A stretch of DNA of 9,183 nt from Spirochaetales bacterium. Lineage in GTDB: Bacteria > Spirochaetota > Spirochaetia > DSM-27196 > SKKC01. This document shows, one piece after another, positions 1-6,528 of this stretch. Within the stretch, counting starts at the first letter, position 1; every line of letters starts with the position of its first letter. The notes beneath the pieces were generated by a model, which worked only from the letters and a program-made list of their open reading frames with translations, was not told the origin of the DNA and searched no databases. A program made the position numbers and the translations under genes. Location: NCBI GenBank assembly GCA_007121695.1, contig SKKC01000127.1, positions 1 through 9,183 of the forward strand, given 5' to 3'.

Positions 1-1650
1 ATAGAACACTCCGCGGGGACGTGTTTTCTCAACACTCCGGCCTCCGAGGCGCTCGTTCAGGAGCTTGTGTCAGGCATTACCGTCCACATGGTATCGGATT
101 TTACGCCGGACACGACCATGCCGCCTCCCGAACCCGACCGTCACCGCGAGCCCGTACAGGAGCCGTACCGGCCACCCCGCGAGGACGACGACCAGCAGAG
201 TCCGGACGGAAGCATACGCACCTCGTCGAGCGAAAACCGGTTGAGCGTTCTCGTGTCCCAGTTTCTTGCAGCGCGCGATCTGTTCATGACGCTGAACGAG
301 TTCAAGCAGGTACCGGGCGAACCGGGCTTTTTCAACACCCTTGTTGCCGATCTCTTTCAGCTCGCCGATCTGTGTATCGGCGACAGGGATCAGCTTTCGG
401 ACGCCGCGAAGCTGTTCATTATTATCGTGTTCCTGCCGATGCGACAGACCCTGTCGCGTGATCGGGAGCTGCTGGTTGACCTGTTTCGATACGACACCCT
501 CTCGTACCGGCAGGCAAAGGACCTGCTGAAGCACTGGGACGTAATCCTCAACGAGATGCGGAAGCACCGCTTCGCGAAGCCCCAGAGCTTTCGCAGCCTC
601 GAAATACTCAAGCGGAAAGACGAAGAAGAGTTCACCGACGACGAAGCGACCGTGGCCGAAGCGTTCCGGGGCTTCGCAGACCGCATTCTGAAAGCCTCGG
701 GCATGCATACGCAACTGCGCAAAAAGCGTATGGCCCGCGTCGAGAAGATTCTCTTCGGAGACGACGCTGAAACCGCCACCGAGAAAGACGAGGACACTTC
801 CGTCCGCGTCGAAGACCGTGAGGAAACACTTGAAGATGTATTAGAAGAGATACATCAACTCATTGGCATGGACACGGTAAAGGCTCAGATCGACACCTTC
901 GTGAACCTGCTTCGGGTTCACAAGGAACGCGAAAAGCGCAATCTGCCGGTAAAGCCCTTCTCCATGCACGCGGTCTTTTACGGTCCGCCTGGTACCGGCA
1001 AGACGACGATTGCGCGCTATCTCGGCAGGGTCTATCGCTGTCTGGGGCTGCTCGAGAAGGGACACATGGTCGAAACCGACCGAGCAGGGCTTGTCGCGGG
1101 ATACGTCGGACAGACGGCCATTAAGGTGGAAGAAGTGGTGCAGAAGGCGCTCGACGGCGTGCTGTTTATCGACGAAGCCTACGCACTGAACCCCCGCAGC
1201 GGCGACAAGGATTTTGGCCAGGAAGTCATCGATACGCTGCTGAAGCGCATGGAAGACAACCGGGATCGGCTGGTCGTTATCGCCGCCGGATACCCGGACG
1301 AAATGAACGAGTTCATTGACAGCAACCCGGGCCTGAAGAGCCGCTTCAGCCGGTACTTCTATTTTGAACACTACACGCCACAGGAGCTTCTGCAGATCTT
1401 TGACGTGTTTTCCGAAGGTTCAAGCCTTCGCCTGACCCCGAACGCGCGACGGTCGGTCCTCGCGCTCATTACCGGTCTTTACGAAAAACGAGGCAGGAGT
1501 TTCGGAAACGGTCGGATGGTACGAAACCTGTTTGAAAACATCATGGAGCGGCAGGCGAACCGCATATCGAAGGTATCCCCTCTGACAGATGAAATTCTCT
1601 GCACCATAACCAAGCGCGATGTGCCAAAACCGGGAGAGTTTTCCGGATAG
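1..1650 (+). CDS. CbxX/CfqX-type AAA+ ATPase, 5' end outside or unresolved
   Basis: This is an ATP-driven remodelling protein of the CbxX/CfqX (SpoVK-like) AAA+ family; the client is unknown. Numbered from the GTG at 67, the Walker A motif GPPGTGKTT is at 306-314 (Lys312). An AGYVGQTA pore-loop-like segment follows, then Walker B VLFIDEAYAL (Asp369, Glu370), a sensor-1 region VVIAAGY and an arginine finger in NPGLKSRF (Arg426). The C-terminal lid ends near 527. The first ~270 residues are not AAA. They hold a Pro/Asp-rich, probably disordered stretch (about 15-55), then a helical domain of unknown type and an acidic linker before the ATPase. The frame has no stop back to base 1 and the residues there look protein-like, so the true start may lie upstream. 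The GTG at 67 has AGGAG only 3 bases before it, which is too close to be convincing. It converges on sanA with a 20-base gap. The family call is firm; the role is not. Confidence 0.9.
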   Translation: MEHSAGTCFLNTPASEALVQELVSGITVHMVSDFTPDTTMPPPEPDRHREPVQEPYRPPREDDDQQSPDGSIRTSSSENRLSVLVSQFLAARDLFMTLNEFKQVPGEPGFFNTLVADLFQLADLCIGDRDQLSDAAKLFIIIVFLPMRQTLSRDRELLVDLFRYDTLSYRQAKDLLKHWDVILNEMRKHRFAKPQSFRSLEILKRKDEEEFTDDEATVAEAFRGFADRILKASGMHTQLRKKRMARVEKILFGDDAETATEKDEDTSVRVEDREETLEDVLEEIHQLIGMDTVKAQIDTFVNLLRVHKEREKRNLPVKPFSMHAVFYGPPGTGKTTIARYLGRVYRCLGLLEKGHMVETDRAGLVAGYVGQTAIKVEEVVQKALDGVLFIDEAYALNPRSGDKDFGQEVIDTLLKRMEDNRDRLVVIAAGYPDEMNEFIDSNPGLKSRFSRYFYFEHYTPQELLQIFDVFSEGSSLRLTPNARRSVLALITGLYEKRGRSFGNGRMVRNLFENIMERQANRISKVSPLTDEILCTITKRDVPKPGEFSG

Positions 1651-1670
1651 ACGTGGGGCACCGCAGTTCC

Positions 1671-2354
1671 CTATCGCGGGCCGTGCTCGTGCTGCATGCG
1701 CACCAGTTCGTCAAGATCGACAGGACTGTCCATAACGCGAGGTTCGCGCTGCAACACGTATACGTCAATAATCGCCTTGATTCGCGCGAGGTATTCACGC
1801 ACATACACGCCAAAGGCATCCTGACGCGGCACGTCCATCGCATTGAAGCCAATAGCATCGATTCCCTTATTGCGCGCAATGAATATTGCTCGTGCGGTGT
1901 GGAAGGGCTGCGATACGATAGTAATTTCGTTCGCGCCGAATACCCGCTTGCTGCGTATAACCGAATCGAAGGTGTTGAAACCGGCTGCGTCGAGCACGAT
2001 CAGATGGTCCGGTACGTCGCGCGCCACGAGGGCGCGCCGCATGCTTTCCGGTTCGTTGTAGTTTGCAAAGCGGTTGTCACCGCTCGCGATAATAATGTCG
2101 ACCTTTCCCGCGTGAAAGAGATCCGCGGCCGCCTCGATTCGATTCCAGAAAAACCTGTTGGGTCCACCCGAACGGGTGAACTGACTCGTCCCTAACAGAA
2201 GCGCCACACGGTTGTGCGGTATCGCGTCGGTCGAGTCGTACTGCCGGTTCCGGGCAGCGTTATTCACGCCGCTCCACGAAAAAAACACGACAAGAACCCC
2301 CAGGAGTACCGAATACTTCAGGATATATGCATACAGGGGACGATGATGATCCAA
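1671..2354 (-). CDS. sanA: SanA/YdcF-like DUF218 inner-membrane protein
   Basis: This is a 227-residue protein of the SanA/ElyC/YdcF (DUF218) family, whose members are linked to envelope barrier function; no enzymatic reaction is firmly established. One N-terminal membrane segment (about 10-30, LYAYILKYSVLLGVLVVFF) is followed by a periplasmic domain. Typical SanA signatures are present: VALLLGTS, the NRFFWNRIEAAADLF block, IIASGDNR, NEPESMRRAL, the FNTFDSV block and FHTARAIFIARNKGIDAIGF. Two TTG codons compete as the start. The one at 2360 has GGAGG only one base away, whereas the one at 2354 has GGAGG at an ideal 7 bases, so I chose 2354. There is no ATG option. It is the last gene of the lipoprotein-HEAT-sanA cluster, 66 bases after the HEAT gene, and no promoter is visible in that gap. 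It is probably co-transcribed and acts on the envelope. Confidence 0.88.
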   Translation of the reverse strand: MDHHRPLYAYILKYSVLLGVLVVFFSWSGVNNAARNRQYDSTDAIPHNRVALLLGTSQFTRSGGPNRFFWNRIEAAADLFHAGKVDIIIASGDNRFANYNEPESMRRALVARDVPDHLIVLDAAGFNTFDSVIRSKRVFGANEITIVSQPFHTARAIFIARNKGIDAIGFNAMDVPRQDAFGVYVREYLARIKAIIDVYVLQREPRVMDSPVDLDELVRMQHEHGPR

Positions 2355-2361
2355 TTCCAAG

Positions 2362-2366
2362 CCTCC
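2362..2366 (-). promoter_or_regulatory. Shine-Dalgarno site deciding the sanA start
   Basis: Minus-strand GGAGG lies 7 bases before the TTG at 2354 but only 1 base before the TTG at 2360, so it favours the shorter protein. It starts two bases after the end of the 22-bp palindrome at 2369-2390, so folding of that palindrome could affect ribosome access. Confidence 0.7.
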
Positions 2367-2368
2367 AG

Positions 2369-2390
2369 CTCCGTCGCGCGCGCGACGGAG
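2369..2390. repeat. Perfect 22-bp palindrome between HEAT gene and sanA
   Basis: Arm CTCCGTCGCGC (2369-2379) is followed directly by its exact reverse complement (2380-2390). As RNA it would form a very GC-rich hairpin of about 9 bp with a 4-base loop. It lies between the HEAT stop and the sanA ribosome site. There is no T-run after it on the minus strand, so it is not a standard intrinsic terminator. It could attenuate transcription, stabilise an mRNA end, mask translation, or bind a dimeric protein as DNA. Confidence 0.85.
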
Positions 2391-2420
2391 GGTTCCCAGT
2401 GATCGGATCGTGGAAACCGG

Positions 2421-3116
2421 TCACATGCCGCGCATTGCGTCGAGTACGTCCAGTGCCTTCTCTCGTACAAGCCGAGTATAGGGCCCCGTGGTAATGCGGA
2501 GCAAGTTATTTATGAGCGTCGAGTTCGAAAGAGTCTGATTTCCATCCTGCGCGAGCCCTTCGAGGGCAAGCAGGGTGGCAAACATGAGGTTATTATCCGG
2601 ATTCGTGCGCGCGAGTTCGCGGTTCATGAGGTTTGCGAGCACGGTTGCCGTTCCGGTATCGTCGGAAATGCCGGTCGATCTGAGCGCGAACACCGCTTCG
2701 GACAGTACAAGCGGATTCTGGTCGAACTGAATAACCTCGCGAAGAATAACTTCCGCCGATCTGCCGCCCACTTCTCCGATGACACGCACCGCCTCGCGAC
2801 GGACGTCCGGGTAGTCGTATATTCGACGACCGCCGACCCGCACCTGCCACGAAGAGCCGTCGGTCGCGAGCACGCGCAGAATGCTCAAGAGCGCCCGTTC
2901 GTCCATGCTGCCAGCGAGGTCCGAGGCCTGCTCGAGCGCGGCAAGCTTATGCTCGCGTTCTGTCGAGAGCGCCTGTGTCCGCAGCACACGTATAGCTACA
3001 TCATCCTGCAGATACAGTTCTTCGATTGTCATGAGGCCGCGGTTGTTTCCGTTCTGTGCAGAAAGCGAAAATGCCACGAGCAGAAAAACACCTGCAAAGC
3101 CGAGTCCACGTCGCAT
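2421..3116 (-). CDS. Secreted HEAT-repeat protein
   Basis: This is a 231-residue protein with a signal peptide: positive MRRG, a hydrophobic core, then a likely cut after SLSA (residue 20). The mature part is helical, with repeated amphipathic pairs resembling HEAT/PBS-lyase-like repeats. Examples are DVRREAVRVIGEVGGRSAEVIL, LVLSEAVFALRSTGI and a C-terminal RLVREKALDVLDAMRGM. HEAT solenoids usually serve as binding scaffolds, and no catalytic motif is seen. The start at 3116 is chosen because AAGGAG lies 10 bases upstream and the signal peptide begins exactly there. The longer frame to 3161 would overlap the lipoprotein gene and add non-signal residues. The gene follows the lipoprotein by 31 bases and precedes sanA, suggesting a periplasmic role with them. 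The fold call is by eye and the specific function is unknown. Confidence 0.82.
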   Translation of the reverse strand: MRRGLGFAGVFLLVAFSLSAQNGNNRGLMTIEELYLQDDVAIRVLRTQALSTEREHKLAALEQASDLAGSMDERALLSILRVLATDGSSWQVRVGGRRIYDYPDVRREAVRVIGEVGGRSAEVILREVIQFDQNPLVLSEAVFALRSTGISDDTGTATVLANLMNRELARTNPDNNLMFATLLALEGLAQDGNQTLSNSTLINNLLRITTGPYTRLVREKALDVLDAMRGM

Positions 3117-3126
3117 AAAGATACGT

Positions 3127-3132
3127 CTCCTT
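3127..3132 (-). promoter_or_regulatory. Shine-Dalgarno site of the HEAT gene
   Basis: Minus-strand AAGGAG is 10 bases before the ATG at 3116. It supports that start over the in-frame extension into the lipoprotein gene. Confidence 0.65.
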
Positions 3133-3140
3133 ATGACTCC

Positions 3141-3168
3141 ATTATACTCAGAACGGCGCAACTTTCCA
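3141..3168 (-). promoter_or_regulatory. Possible internal promoter for the HEAT gene
   Basis: A perfect TATAAT (3141-3146) begins one base after the lipoprotein TGA. Sixteen bases upstream is a weak TGGAAA -35 candidate (3163-3168) inside the lipoprotein coding sequence. Initiation would give a leader of about 18 bases containing the AAGGAG site. The -35 match is poor, so this may be fortuitous. Confidence 0.4.
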
Positions 3169-3681
3169 CTCCTCTTCTTCCCAAATCAGTCGATACAGCA
3201 CAACATCCCGACCCTGCACCTCCGCGAGCGCCGTGATCTGCGTTTCATGCTCCACGTGCAGGTCGCTCATGTGTACATCATGCCGGCTGGGAACCACCAC
3301 GTGAACGAAAAAGTCCTGGAGTGACCGAAGCCGAACGCCCGCCGTACGGAGCACCGGAGCCTGTTCCATGCGGCGTAACACCTCCGGGTCGGAAAAGGTC
3401 TCGGTGTACCCGGCCGACAGATGCGACCGCCAGCGTTCGAAATCGCGGGCAGCGATCACATCGTTCAGCGTGTCGACGAGCGCCTCGATTTCGAGAAAGG
3501 TTTCTTCCGAGTGCGGGTCCGGGGTCGGGGGCGCGGTCTCGTACGCCGGGGGCTGCGGGTCTTCCGGCATATCGGTCGCGTCTGTGTCGCGGCCAGGGCT
3601 TTCTTCGCGGGTGGCACAGGCAGGCAGTGACAGGATGATGATGCACACAAGAATGCGGCACGCGCGGGAACGTCGTAACAC
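3148..3681 (-). CDS. Putative lipoprotein, possibly NTF2/SnoaL-like
   Basis: This is a 177-residue protein with a lipoprotein signal: basic RRSR, hydrophobic ILVCIIILSL and lipobox LPAC, with Cys22 as the expected lipidated residue. Residues 23-60 are rich in Pro, Asp, Glu and Thr and look like a disordered tether. The rest (about 62-177) has helices at LEIEALVDTLNDVIAARDF followed by beta-like stretches, ending in LYRLIWEEEEWKVAPF. That pattern resembles small NTF2/SnoaL-like domains (inference only). The GTG start at 3681 has no Shine-Dalgarno sequence, but a promoter ends 6 bases before it, so a leaderless message is predicted. A later start would remove the basic N-region of the signal. 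It heads the envelope cluster with the HEAT gene and sanA. Confidence 0.8.
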   Translation of the reverse strand: MLRRSRACRILVCIIILSLPACATREESPGRDTDATDMPEDPQPPAYETAPPTPDPHSEETFLEIEALVDTLNDVIAARDFERWRSHLSAGYTETFSDPEVLRRMEQAPVLRTAGVRLRSLQDFFVHVVVPSRHDVHMSDLHVEHETQITALAEVQGRDVVLYRLIWEEEEWKVAPF

Positions 3682-3687
3682 GGGCTC

Positions 3688-3717
3688 AGGCTACGGTCCC
3701 GAACACGCCACTGTCAA
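3688..3717 (-). promoter_or_regulatory. Promoter of the lipoprotein-HEAT-sanA cluster, leaderless type
   Basis: A perfect -35 TTGACA (3712-3717) is followed by an 18-base spacer and -10 TAGCCT (3688-3693), then GAGCCC and the GTG start codon. Transcription starting about 7 bases after the -10 box would begin at the start codon itself. TAGCCT keeps the three most conserved -10 bases (T1, A2, T6) and recurs at the same distance before the GTG at 6529. Confidence 0.6.
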
Positions 3718-3765
3718 CACGTGTCGAAGGCGTACCTGACAGCCGGTGGAAGTTGTAAATTCATG

Positions 3766-3795
3766 TTGCAGCCCCCTGTCCTGTCGCAGTAGGAT
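3766..3795 (+). promoter_or_regulatory. Possible promoter of the 679-residue protein gene
   Basis: TTGCAG (3766-3771), an 18-base spacer and TAGGAT (3790-3795) predict initiation near 3802, ten bases before the ATG at 3812. This would exclude the earlier in-frame GTG (3746) and ATG (3794) as starts. Both boxes are 4/6 matches, so support is modest. Confidence 0.4.
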
Positions 3796-3811
3796 GCGAT
3801 TCGAGCAGAAC

Positions 3812-5851
3812 ATGGCGAACCGTATCAATCTCCTACCGATTCTTCACGCGTGTGCAAAACAGTCATCTACGGCACGACTGCCATTTCGATTCGTGAAGGA
3901 GTTCGCCGCTCAGTACGCGCAGCGTCGGGCTGCCGAACAACCCGAACTCGGGCCCCTGGCTGGCGAGAACAGCGAGGGAGCGCTCGTCGAGTCGCTGAGT
4001 GCACTGGAACAGGACAATCAGCTGAGCCTGCAGTATTCGGGCGGGTCGATCATCAGCGTATTTTTTCCGCTGTACTACCTCGGTATCGTCCGTGAGTACT
4101 ATCAGAAGGTCGAACATCAACCTTCGGTGCCCTTTCCGGACGACGCCGCGCTCGAAAGCGTTATTCCCGCCGACATTGTGCGCGTGGTCGACGTGACAAC
4201 GGAGTACGTGGACTGGATACGGAAATCCGACGAAACGGCCCCGGAACTACTGCGCCTGCAGTTTCCCGAGACCATCCCGAGCATGCTCGTTGTCTCGGAA
4301 AGCATTGCCACGGACCTGCTGCCGATGTGCATGCAGAAGATACGTCTGTATCTGCGATCGACAAAGAATGCCTCGTACATTCACCACAAGCTTCTGGGCC
4401 ACTTTCCGACCCGCGAAGCCGCGTTAAGCGATGCGATCCGACAGGTGCTGACAACCCCGCACGAGGCCGTCAGCACAATTCGGCGACCGACGGACTTCAC
4501 GTATCACCTGTGGACACACCTGTGCACGTCGCTCATCAAGGATATACGATCGCGCAACGAGCTTCTGGAGCACGATGCACCGAGCGCCCAGGCGGCGTAT
4601 CTGATCGGCTACTATAACGCGTATTATCGCGGACTCGATCAGAAAGAGCGGGAGCAGGAACTCGCGCTCAAGCTCGTCGAGAAACATCTCGAAGACAGCC
4701 GCGCTCCGTTTACCTTCCGCGAGGTCATTACGCTTCCCGACGACAAGGGAAACCCGGTCTCGCGAAAGCTGTCCACCGAACGTGTCGCGCAGACAATCGA
4801 GACCCGTATCAAACCGAAAGAGGGTGCTTCTCTTGCGACGCTGATGCGCATAAAGGGCGCAGACAGAATCGATTACTACATTCCGTCGCAGCACGCATTC
4901 CAGCACTTCCTGCAGCAGCGCGAAGAGCTCTCTGACCAGATGCGCCGATTTTACATTGATCGGTGTTCGCTGTCCTTCCGACAGGACCGCGTCCTCCTGT
5001 CCATGAAATCGGACGAGAACTTTCGCGCACACATTCTTCAGGAAGTCCGCGCACGGGCTCCATACATCGCTGGTCTGCTGAAGTACGAAATCCTGTATCT
5101 GCTCGCACAGTCGTCTGCGGGAAACGCAGACAGACGCGATGACCTGACGCTGATATTCGCCGGTGACCGCAGATCGCTGCAGCCACTCGATGTGATGTTC
5201 GAGCTCGACCGTCGGCGTATCGTGAAGGATGCAGAACTCATGCTGCCCTTCTACCTCGGCACTCCGGCGCTTCGCGCCATTACCCGCTTTATCCGCTCCC
5301 TGTTCAGCGGGCGCATTCGCCCGTCCGACCGCCTCGAACGCGATCTGATCGACGAACAGGATGCGCCAGCCGCTCACAGGAAGGCAGCACGCTCGCCAGC
5401 GGAGGGCGAAATGACTGCCGACGACGACATTGACACCGACGAAGCGCCCGCAGGGGCAGCTGCTCCGCGGACTGTTACAGACGCCGCGCCGAGGAAGAGC
5501 TCTCCAAAGGCTCCGAGCGCCGCGTATCGGGCGCAGGTACGGTCTGTGGTCGAAGAGTTCATACCGGATGCGTCGTCGATAGATCGTGTCCTGAATGACC
5601 TGCACGAAAAATGGAATCCCCTGATCGCGGAGCCTGCCAAGGCCAACCTTCGCGAGGACATCAATTCGCTTGTGCGTGATTTCCTGCGGAAAATGCGGGC
5701 GGGGTTCCGGACTGCACCCCCCGGCGCGGACCGTATCCGAAAGATGGCGCAGGAATTGTCGGACAAGGACAGTTTTGCGCAGATACGGCGAAAGGAGTCT
5801 CTTCGCCGCTACATTGAACTGTACATGCTCAAACTTCTCGGACGCCTGTAG
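3812..5851 (+). CDS. Large conserved-type protein of unknown function
   Basis: I do not recognise a named family. The product is 679 residues from the ATG at 3812, soluble, with no signal peptide or membrane segment. It appears largely helical up to about residue 500, including HHKLLGHFPTREAAL, LWTHLCTSLIKDIRSRNELL and a Lys/Glu-rich helix near residues 270-295. A charged, Ala/Pro/Asp-rich linker (about 505-572) joins it to a basic helical C-terminal module (about 573-679, YRAQVRSVVEEF to LYMLKLLGRL). A segment reading ITLPDDKGNPVSRKLS may be a beta hairpin. The frame opens earlier (GTG at 3746, ATG at 3794), but the extra residues are Cys/Ser-rich and unlike the rest, and a candidate -10 box overlaps the ATG at 3794. 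It is divergent from the lipoprotein and ends one base before the exonuclease stop. It may be spirochaete-specific, which is inference only. Confidence 0.8.
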   Translation: MANRINLLPILHACAKQSSTARLPFRFVKEFAAQYAQRRAAEQPELGPLAGENSEGALVESLSALEQDNQLSLQYSGGSIISVFFPLYYLGIVREYYQKVEHQPSVPFPDDAALESVIPADIVRVVDVTTEYVDWIRKSDETAPELLRLQFPETIPSMLVVSESIATDLLPMCMQKIRLYLRSTKNASYIHHKLLGHFPTREAALSDAIRQVLTTPHEAVSTIRRPTDFTYHLWTHLCTSLIKDIRSRNELLEHDAPSAQAAYLIGYYNAYYRGLDQKEREQELALKLVEKHLEDSRAPFTFREVITLPDDKGNPVSRKLSTERVAQTIETRIKPKEGASLATLMRIKGADRIDYYIPSQHAFQHFLQQREELSDQMRRFYIDRCSLSFRQDRVLLSMKSDENFRAHILQEVRARAPYIAGLLKYEILYLLAQSSAGNADRRDDLTLIFAGDRRSLQPLDVMFELDRRRIVKDAELMLPFYLGTPALRAITRFIRSLFSGRIRPSDRLERDLIDEQDAPAAHRKAARSPAEGEMTADDDIDTDEAPAGAAAPRTVTDAAPRKSSPKAPSAAYRAQVRSVVEEFIPDASSIDRVLNDLHEKWNPLIAEPAKANLREDINSLVRDFLRKMRAGFRTAPPGADRIRKMAQELSDKDSFAQIRRKESLRRYIELYMLKLLGRL

Positions 5852-5852
5852 A

Positions 5853-6419
5853 TCAGGTGTACACGTCCTTCAGCTGAACGTCGCCCATGAAACTCAGCGA
5901 GTTTGCGCAGGCGAGAAAGAGTTTCATGCACTGTATCGCGTCGTCGAGAGCCCGGTGCGCGCTGTTTTCCGGGAACCCGAGCATTTCCACGAGCGCCTGC
6001 AGGGCGTAGCTCTTCTGCCGCGGGAAGGCACGCTGCGCGAGAACCTGCGTATCGATTACGAGGTTGGTTACGTCGGGAAGCCCGGCACTCTGAAGCGCGG
6101 CACGAAGAAACCCCATGTCGAAGGACGCGTTGTGCGCTATAAGCACCGCATGGTCGCACAAGGCCATAAAATCCGGCAGAACGACGTCGATCGGGTGCGC
6201 GTCGGCGACCATTTCCGTGGTAATTCCGGAGACCGCCGCCGCGTCGTCGGGAATTGCCATGCCCGGATTCACGAGCTCGCCGAGCTGCCCGAGTATTTCC
6301 TCGCCACGAAACCGTACGATCCCGATCTCGACGATCCTGTCGAGTCCGGCGTGTAACCCCGTTGTTTCGAAATCAAAGGCGGCAAACACTGTTTTTGATA
6401 CCGGTGCGTTGTCGTTCAT
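5853..6419 (-). CDS. DEDDh 3'-5' exonuclease, DnaQ/epsilon-like
   Basis: This is a 188-residue protein that is almost entirely one DnaQ-type exonuclease domain, removing nucleotides from 3' ends using two metal ions. All catalytic residues are visible: Exo I FDFETTG (Asp16, Glu18), Exo II AHNASFD (Asp101) and Exo III HRALDDA (His155, Asp160). The spacing His-x4-Asp marks the DEDDh class. It is about the size of the PolIII epsilon exonuclease core and carries no polymerase, UvrC or BRCT extension, so it could be the proofreading subunit or a stand-alone repair or RNase T-like enzyme. The ATG at 6419 has no Shine-Dalgarno sequence, but a promoter lies directly before it, suggesting a leaderless mRNA. 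It converges with the 679-residue gene with a single base between stops, so the two messages must overlap at their 3' ends. Confidence 0.92.
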   Translation of the reverse strand: MNDNAPVSKTVFAAFDFETTGLHAGLDRIVEIGIVRFRGEEILGQLGELVNPGMAIPDDAAAVSGITTEMVADAHPIDVVLPDFMALCDHAVLIAHNASFDMGFLRAALQSAGLPDVTNLVIDTQVLAQRAFPRQKSYALQALVEMLGFPENSAHRALDDAIQCMKLFLACANSLSFMGDVQLKDVYT

Positions 6420-6426
6420 GACGGGG

Positions 6427-6455
6427 ATTGTAGTAAGGCCGCCCGCTCAGAGCAA
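6427..6455 (-). promoter_or_regulatory. Promoter of the exonuclease gene, leaderless type
   Basis: TTGCTC (6450-6455), a 17-base spacer and TACAAT (6427-6432) end 7 bases before the ATG at 6419, so the transcript would start at or within one or two bases of the ATG. The -10 is 5/6 and the -35 keeps TTG. The 23-bp repeat begins 7 bases upstream of the -35. Confidence 0.6.
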
Positions 6456-6462
6456 GTCGGCG

Positions 6463-6485
6463 AAAAACACCAGGGTGGCGGACAG
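6463..6485. repeat. 23-bp inverted-repeat element, left copy
   Basis: Five A residues followed by CACCAGGGTGGCGGACAG on the plus strand. It is identical over 23 bp to the reverse complement of 8660-8682, and three of the next four bases on the A side also match. The core CACC-AG-GGTG is a short palindrome. The copy fits exactly between the -35 boxes of two divergent promoters: exonuclease, 7 bases away, and the 94-residue gene, 8 bases away. Confidence 0.9.
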
Positions 6486-6493
6486 CCGGCTCG

Positions 6494-6522
6494 TTGACCG
6501 GACCCGGAAGCTGGGATAGCCT
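6494..6522 (+). promoter_or_regulatory. Promoter of the 94-residue protein gene, leaderless type
   Basis: TTGACC (6494-6499, 5/6), a 17-base spacer and TAGCCT (6517-6522) are followed by six bases and the GTG at 6529. The same -10 sequence and the same six-base gap occur before the lipoprotein GTG. This favours GTG 6529 over the in-frame TTG at 6523, which directly abuts the -10 box. Confidence 0.55.
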
Positions 6523-6528
6523 TTGGGG

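Noticed and set aside
1646..1675. Pairing of GATAG and CTATC around the AAA and sanA stops as a terminator
   Set aside because: Two convergent TAG stops are complementary by definition; only two further bases pair and there is no T-run.
2369..2390. Palindrome read as a Rho-independent terminator of the HEAT gene
   Set aside because: No T-run follows on the minus strand, and the next bases are the sanA ribosome site.
3117..3161. Longer HEAT-protein start at 3161 overlapping the lipoprotein gene
   Set aside because: It would place charged residues before the signal peptide and cover both the AAGGAG site and the TATAAT box. The start at 3116 fits the signal peptide and ribosome site.
3746..3811. 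Longer N-terminus of the 679-residue protein from GTG 3746 or ATG 3794
   Set aside because: The added residues are Cys/Ser-rich and unlike the rest. The candidate -10 box TAGGAT overlaps the ATG at 3794, which has AGG directly against it. ATG 3812 gives a natural start, though its ribosome site is weak.
4424..5605. Long minus-strand open frame (393 codons) opposite the 679-residue gene
   Set aside because: It lies wholly inside a better-supported gene, has no ribosome site or promoter of note, and its translation is Arg/Cys/Val-rich without domain features, as expected for antisense of a GC-rich gene.
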